Shown one piece after another: positions 60,055 to 64,000 of a stretch of DNA of 64,000 nucleotides. Source of the DNA: an uncultured Craurococcus sp. (GTDB taxonomy: Bacteria > Pseudomonadota > Alphaproteobacteria > Acetobacterales > Acetobacteraceae); NCBI GenBank assembly GCA_902805545.1, contig CADCTD010000063.1, forward strand, positions 1-64,000, given 5' to 3'. Below the pieces are notes generated by a model that was given only the letters and a program-made list of their open reading frames with translations, was not told the origin of the DNA and made no database searches. Positions within the stretch are counted from its first letter, which is position 1; the number at the start of each line of letters is the position of its first letter. Both the position numbers and the translations under genes were made by a program.

Positions 60055-61116
60055 ATGAGCGCATCCCCCAGCATCCTGTCCTCCCCGGACCGTGGCGGCC
60101 CGGCCCAGCCGCTGCTGCTGCTTTCCGGGCTGAAGAAGCACTTCCCCATCCGCGGCGGGCTGTTCGGCAGCACCGTGGCGACGGTGCGGGCGGTCGACGG
60201 CGTCTCCTTCGCCGTGCGCAAGGGCGAGACGCTCGGCATCGTCGGCGAGAGCGGCTGCGGCAAGTCGACCACCGCGCGGCTGCTGATGCGGCTGATGGTG
60301 CCCGATGCCGGCAGCATGGTCTTCGACGGCGAGGGCGTCGGGCAGAACGCGCAGACCGGCGGCATCACGCTCAAGGACTACCGCCGCCAGGTGCAGATGG
60401 TGTTTCAGGACAGCTATGCCTCGCTGAACCCCCGTCTGCCGATCGAGGAGAGCATCGCCTTCGCCCCCAAGGTGCATGGCGTGGCCCCCGCCGAGGCCCG
60501 CGCCCGGGCGCATGAGATCCTGGCGGCGGTCGGGCTTGCGCCGGCCAGCTTCGCCCGGCGCTATCCGCACGAGCTGTCGGGCGGGCAGCGGCAGCGGGTG
60601 AACATCGCCCGTGCGCTGGCCCTGCAGCCGCGGCTGATCCTGCTGGACGAGCCGGTCTCGGCGCTCGACAAGTCGGTCGAGGCGCAGGTGCTGAACCTTC
60701 TGGTGGACCTGAAGGAGACGTTCGGCCTCACCTATGTCTTCATCAGCCACGACCTGAACGTGGTGCAGTACATCTCGGACCGCGTGCTGGTGATGTATCT
60801 CGGCCAGGTGGTGGAGCAGGGGCCGGTGGAGGCGATCTATGACCGGCCGGCCCATCCCTATACGCGGGCCCTGCTGGCGAGCAGGCCCTCGATGGACCCG
60901 GGCCGGCGGCGGACCGAGCCGCCGCTGACCGGCGACCCGCCCAACCCGATCAACCCGCCCTCCGGCTGCCGCTTCCGCACCCGCTGTCCCTTCGCCGAGG
61001 GCCTCTGCGCGGAGCGGGAGCCGGTGCAGTCCGCCCTCGGCGGCGGGCACGAGGCGGCCTGCCACATGGCGGAGCCGGGCAGCGGGCATTCTCAGGCAGG
61101 GAAGCTGGCAGCGTGA
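60055..61116 (+). CDS. Dipeptide-type ABC transporter ATPase (DppF/OppF-like)
   Basis: A 353-residue ATPase: Walker A GESGCGKS, signature LSGGQRQR, and Walker [11 protein letters not shown] followed by K. The C terminus carries the cysteine cluster [15 protein letters not shown]. It is first in a two-gene unit with a DppD-like ATPase. The order is reversed compared with the loci at 29526 and no permease or receptor is adjacent, so it may serve membrane parts encoded elsewhere. Start ATG at 60055. Confidence 0.92.
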   Translation: MSASPSILSSPDRGGPAQPLLLLSGLKKHFPIRGGLFGSTVATVRAVDGVSFAVRKGETLGIVGESGCGKSTTARLLMRLMVPDAGSMVFDGEGVGQNAQTGGITLKDYRRQVQMVFQDSYASLNPRLPIEESIAFAPKVHGVAPAEARARAHEILAAVGLAPASFARRYPHELSGGQRQRVNIARALALQPRLILLDEPVSALDKSVEAQVLNLLVDLKETFGLTYVFISHDLNVVQYISDRVLVMYLGQVVEQGPVEAIYDRPAHPYTRALLASRPSMDPGRRRTEPPLTGDPPNPINPPSGCRFRTRCPFAEGLCAEREPVQSALGGGHEAACHMAEPGSGHSQAGKLAA

Positions 61117-62120
61117 GTGACGTCATGGAGCGGCCGATGACAGCCACGGCCAATGCGACCCCGCTGGTGGCGCTGCGCGACCTCTCGGTGCGCTTCGTCT
61201 CGCGCGACGCCACCATGCATGCGGTGAACGGCGTCGATCTCGACCTCGCCGCCGGGAAGGTGCTCTGCATCCTCGGCGAGTCGGGGTCCGGCAAGTCGGT
61301 CACGCTTCGGGCGCTGATGAAGCTGCTGCCGAGGAGCGCCCGCGTCACCGGCCGGATCGAGGTGGCCGGGCGCGACGTGCAGGCGATGAACGAGCGCCAG
61401 CTGCAGGATTTCCGCGGCGGCGACGTCGCCATGATCTTCCAGGAGCCGATGACGGCGCTCGATCCCGTCTTCACCATCGGCCAGCAGATTGCCGAGACGG
61501 TGATGCGGCACGAGGGCGCGACGCGCGCGGCCGGCATGGCCCGGGCGCTCGAGCTGCTGGAGCTGGTGCAGATCCCCTCGGCGAAGCGGCGCCTCGCGGC
61601 CTATCCGCATGAGCTCTCGGGCGGGTTGCGGCAGCGGGCGATGATCGCCGTGGCGCTCGCCTGCAGGCCGAAGCTGCTCCTGGCCGACGAGCCGACCACG
61701 GCGCTCGACGCCACCGTCCAGATCCAGGTGCTGCTGCTGCTGCGGAAGCTCCAGGAGCAACTGGGCATGGGGGTGATCTTCGTCACCCATGACCTCGGCG
61801 TCGCCGGCGAGATCGCCGACCGGGTGGCGGTGATGTATGCCGGGCGCGTGGTGGAGGAAGGGCCGGTCGGCGCGATGATGCGCGGGCCGCTCCACCCGTA
61901 TCCGCGCGGATTGCTCGGCGCCACGGTGCATGGCGGGATGCGCGGGCAGCGGCTGACCACCATCCCCGGCGCGCCGCCGAGCCTCGAGACCCTGCCGACC
62001 GGCTGCTCCTTCGCGCCGCGCTGCGCCGAGGCGGAGCCGGCCTGCCTCGCCGGCGTGCCGGAGCCGCGCTCGCCCGTGCCGGGGCGGAGCGCGCGCTGCA
62101 TCAAGGTCGCGGCGGGGTGA
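61113..62120 (+). CDS. Dipeptide-type ABC transporter ATPase (DppD/OppD-like), GTG start
   Basis: A 335-residue ATPase with Walker A GESGSGKS, signature LSGGLRQR, Walker [12 protein letters not shown] and a C-terminal GCSFAPRCAEAEPAC cluster. The start is GTG at 61113, overlapping the previous stop as GTGA; ATG codons follow at residues 5 and 9. Its 3' end overlaps the convergent DUF1127 gene by 20 nt. Confidence 0.92.
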   Translation: MSDVMERPMTATANATPLVALRDLSVRFVSRDATMHAVNGVDLDLAAGKVLCILGESGSGKSVTLRALMKLLPRSARVTGRIEVAGRDVQAMNERQLQDFRGGDVAMIFQEPMTALDPVFTIGQQIAETVMRHEGATRAAGMARALELLELVQIPSAKRRLAAYPHELSGGLRQRAMIAVALACRPKLLLADEPTTALDATVQIQVLLLLRKLQEQLGMGVIFVTHDLGVAGEIADRVAVMYAGRVVEEGPVGAMMRGPLHPYPRGLLGATVHGGMRGQRLTTIPGAPPSLETLPTGCSFAPRCAEAEPACLAGVPEPRSPVPGRSARCIKVAAG

Positions 62121-62316
62121 TGTCCCAGGGCAGGCGCTCGGCCTCGTGCCGGGCGTCCATCCGGCTGATGCCGATATCCTTCAGCATACGGTCGTCCATC
62201 TCCGCCAGGTAGCGGCGGGTGGTGGCGGCGCGCAGCATGGCGCGCAGGCTCGGCAGCGCCGGCAGGCTCGGCTTGAACCAGATCAGGGGACGGGTGCGGG
62301 CGTTCAGGATGGCCAT
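62101..62316 (-). CDS. DUF1127 family small protein
   Basis: A 71-residue protein. The C-terminal half, TRRYLAEMDDRMLKDIGISRMDA, is the DUF1127 (YjiS-like) motif. Small arginine-rich proteins with this motif are common in alphaproteobacteria; in Agrobacterium some affect phosphate and RNA metabolism. The start at 62316 has GGAG about 12 nt upstream. It is divergent from a LysR gene, a frequent pairing. Confidence 0.88.
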   Translation of the reverse strand: MAILNARTRPLIWFKPSLPALPSLRAMLRAATTRRYLAEMDDRMLKDIGISRMDARHEAERLPWDITPPRP

Positions 62317-62375
62317 GACGGGTTTCTCCTCACCCCACCAAGCTGGGCCAGGCAGCCGGATAAGAAAAACGAATT

Positions 62376-62407
62376 GCATTGACGATCCCCATCAGGATCG
62401 CTGATGC
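62376..62407. promoter_or_regulatory. Imperfect inverted repeat before the LysR gene
   Basis: GCATTGACGATC (62376-62387) and GATCGCTGATGC (62396-62407) match at 9 of 12 inverted positions around an 8-nt spacer. It lies in the DUF1127/LysR divergent gap, the usual site for LysR binding. It ends 7 nt before the LysR start codon, so autorepression is possible. Confidence 0.35.
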
Positions 62408-62414
62408 TTCCCTC

Positions 62415-63302
62415 ATGCTGTCGATCCCGCCTGGCCTCGACCCAGACCTGCTGCGCAGCTTCGTCCTGATCGCCGAGGGCGGCAGCTTCACCCGCGCCGC
62501 CCAGGCGGTGGGGCGGACGCAATCCGCCGTATCCATGCAGATCCGGCGGCTCGAGGACATCCTCGGCCAGCCGCTGCTGCTGCGCGGCACGCGCGGGGTG
62601 GAGCCGACGCAGCATGGGCTCTGGCTGCTGGAGCGGGCGCGCCGCCTGCTCGCCCTGCATGACGAGATCCATTCCACCTTCCGCCAGCCGGCTGTGTCCG
62701 GGGCGGTGCGGCTTGGCTCGCCGGATGACTATGCCATCCGCTGGCTGCCGGGGATTCTTGCCCGCTTCGCCGCCAGCCATCCGGCGGTGCAGGTGGAGGT
62801 GATCTGCGCCCCCTCGAACGAGCTGGTCGAGCGGCTGGAGGAGGGGGAGCTCGACATCACCCTCATCTCCGAGGGCAACGAGCCGATGGGGGCGCGGCCG
62901 CGCTGGCTCTGGCGCGGGCCGCTCTTCTGGGTGGGGACGGAGGAGATGGCGCGCCGGCGGCCGCTGCCGATCGCGCTCGCCAGTTGCGGCTGCTCCTGGC
63001 GGCAGGCGGCGATCGCGGCACTCGATGCGGCGGATGTGCCGTGGCGGATGGCCTATACAGCGGCCTCGCTCTCCGGCTCGCTGGCGGTGGCGCTGGCCGG
63101 GCTGGCGGTGACGGTCGCCATGCCGGCGCCGCTGCCGGAGGGGCTGCGGGTGCTCGGCACGGCGGAGGCGATGCCGGTGCTGCCGGAATTCGGCATCGGC
63201 CTGCTGCGCGGGCCGGGGACGCCGGTTTCGGAAGCACTGGCCCGGCATATCGAGGAGGGGTTCGCGCTGGAGACGGCGTTCGAGACGCGGCTGCGGGCTT
63301 GA
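62415..63302 (+). CDS. LysR-family transcriptional regulator
   Basis: A 295-residue LysR protein. The winged helix-turn-helix is at residues about 8-66 (GSFTRAAQAVGRTQSAVSMQIRRLE), followed by a linker helix and the periplasmic-binding-protein-like effector domain (VRLGSPDDYAIRWLPGIL onward). ATG 62415 fits the family start; a TTG at 62379 would add 12 residues. The likely target is the divergent DUF1127 gene; the ligand is unknown. Confidence 0.92.
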   Translation: MLSIPPGLDPDLLRSFVLIAEGGSFTRAAQAVGRTQSAVSMQIRRLEDILGQPLLLRGTRGVEPTQHGLWLLERARRLLALHDEIHSTFRQPAVSGAVRLGSPDDYAIRWLPGILARFAASHPAVQVEVICAPSNELVERLEEGELDITLISEGNEPMGARPRWLWRGPLFWVGTEEMARRRPLPIALASCGCSWRQAAIAALDAADVPWRMAYTAASLSGSLAVALAGLAVTVAMPAPLPEGLRVLGTAEAMPVLPEFGIGLLRGPGTPVSEALARHIEEGFALETAFETRLRA

Positions 63303-63363
63303 GCCGAGGCCGGAACCGGTTCAGAAGTGCCGTCGTGAATTAACTCTGGGAAACGTCTGCGCC

Positions 63364-64000
63364 ATGAACCGTCGTTCGCTGCTGGCCCTGGCGGCCACGG
63401 GGCTCGCTACGCCGCATCTGCTCCATGCCCAGGAAGCCTGGCCCGAACGGCCGATCCGGCTGATCGTCCCCTGGCCGCCTGGCGGCTCGACGGACACCAT
63501 CGCCCGGCTGTTCCAGCCGAAGCTTGCAGAGATCCTCGGCAGGCCGGTGATCATCGACAATCGTGGCGGAGCCTCGGGCTCGATCGGTGCCATCGAGGCG
63601 TCGCGGGCGGCGCCCGACGGCTACACCTGGATGTTCGCTTATGACAATGAGGCGACCAACCAGACCCTGATGCGGCTGCCCTACAAGACGCTCGAGGCCT
63701 TCATCCCCGTCAGCCTGGTGGCGACCGGGCCACTGGCGCTGGTGGCGCACAGCAGCACGCCCTATCGCAGCTTCAAGGATGTGGTCGCTGCGGCGAAGGC
63801 GGCACCGGATACGATCAGCTTCGCCAGCTCCGGCGTCGGCGGGCTTGCCCATGTCTCGACCACGTTGCTGCAGCAGCAGGGTGGTTTCAATCTGGTGCAT
63901 GTGCCCTACCGGGGCGGCGGGCCGGCCGTGCAGGATGCGGTGGCCGGGCAGGTGCCGCTCTTCATGTCGAATGTGGTCATCATCAGCCAGCATATCCGGG
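63364..64000 (+). CDS. Bug/TctC-family periplasmic receptor (truncated by window end)
   Basis: The first 212 residues of a third Bug receptor. MNRRSLLALAATGLATPHLLHAQ is the signal region with an RR start, followed by IRLIVPWPPGGSTD, IDNRGGASGSIG and VPYRGGGPAVQD. The frame is open to the edge. Whether the upstream LysR controls it is not known. Ligand unknown. Confidence 0.9.
   Translation, partial: MNRRSLLALAATGLATPHLLHAQEAWPERPIRLIVPWPPGGSTDTIARLFQPKLAEILGRPVIIDNRGGASGSIGAIEASRAAPDGYTWMFAYDNEATNQTLMRLPYKTLEAFIPVSLVATGPLALVAHSSTPYRSFKDVVAAAKAAPDTISFASSGVGGLAHVSTTLLQQQGGFNLVHVPYRGGGPAVQDAVAGQVPLFMSNVVIISQHIR

Noticed and set aside
1-64000. tRNA, rRNA, CRISPR array, insertion sequence or integron
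   Set aside because: No cloverleaf, direct repeat array, transposase or integrase was found on reading both strands; small diverged elements could still be missed by eye.

Overview
The window is a very GC-rich (roughly 70%) bacterial chromosome segment with tightly packed genes on both strands, strong G/C bias at third codon positions, and many 1-nt (TGATG) and 4-nt (NTGA) stop/start overlaps. Three Bug-type tripartite-tricarboxylate receptors, three dipeptide-type ABC import loci, TamA/TamB, DUF1127, CreA and the general gene mix suggest an alphaproteobacterium, most likely Acetobacteraceae (Roseomonas-like). This is inference; no rRNA or other marker is present. I see no tRNA, rRNA, CRISPR array, insertion sequence, phage module or replication origin. 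No stretch longer than about 300 bp lacks a gene.

Layout. 1-3921 (minus): end of a type VI secretion operon, VgrG - DUF6931-like protein - PAAR - FHA protein, running off the left edge. 4112-10573: RraA-family protein, a small secreted protein, a GAF-GGDEF diguanylate cyclase, a thioesterase, two Bug receptors, a crotonase and a nitronate monooxygenase. 10589-16426 (minus): TamA-TamB and a doubtful small ORF. 16491-20558: M20D amidohydrolase, a muramidase overlapping a small exported protein (possible toxin-immunity pair), a P1 peptidase and a GNAT enzyme. 20848-26323: a Pat-like acyltransferase, an XRE regulator with inverted repeats upstream, and glxR-hyi of glyoxylate/hydroxypyruvate metabolism. 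26469-31997: AI-2E-family permease, Dpp-type ABC permeases and ATPases without a binding protein, CreA. 32195-36560: glf, gamma-glutamyltransferase, YifB/ComM.

36594-47759 is the most coherent block. A coupled deacetylase-like hydrolase and membrane dipeptidase lie divergent from a complete peptide ABC importer (receptor, two permeases, a fused double ATPase) that is followed by two M20 hydrolases and an M81 (MlrC-like) peptidase. It reads as an uptake-and-hydrolysis pathway for a peptide or N-acylated compound. 47760-50656 (minus): a lipoprotein, KDG kinase and KDPG aldolase (Entner-Doudoroff type), a coiled-coil protein and a DUF3429 membrane protein. 50736-56602: CNNM/CorC protein, gpt with csaA, then a GGT-like enzyme - macrodomain - amidase operon. 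56606-58483 (minus): GY-rich lipoprotein, stand-alone Lrp RAM domain, BciB-like Fe-S protein. 58653-64000: ugd, two Dpp-type ATPases without permeases, a DUF1127 protein divergent from a LysR regulator, and a truncated Bug receptor at the right edge.
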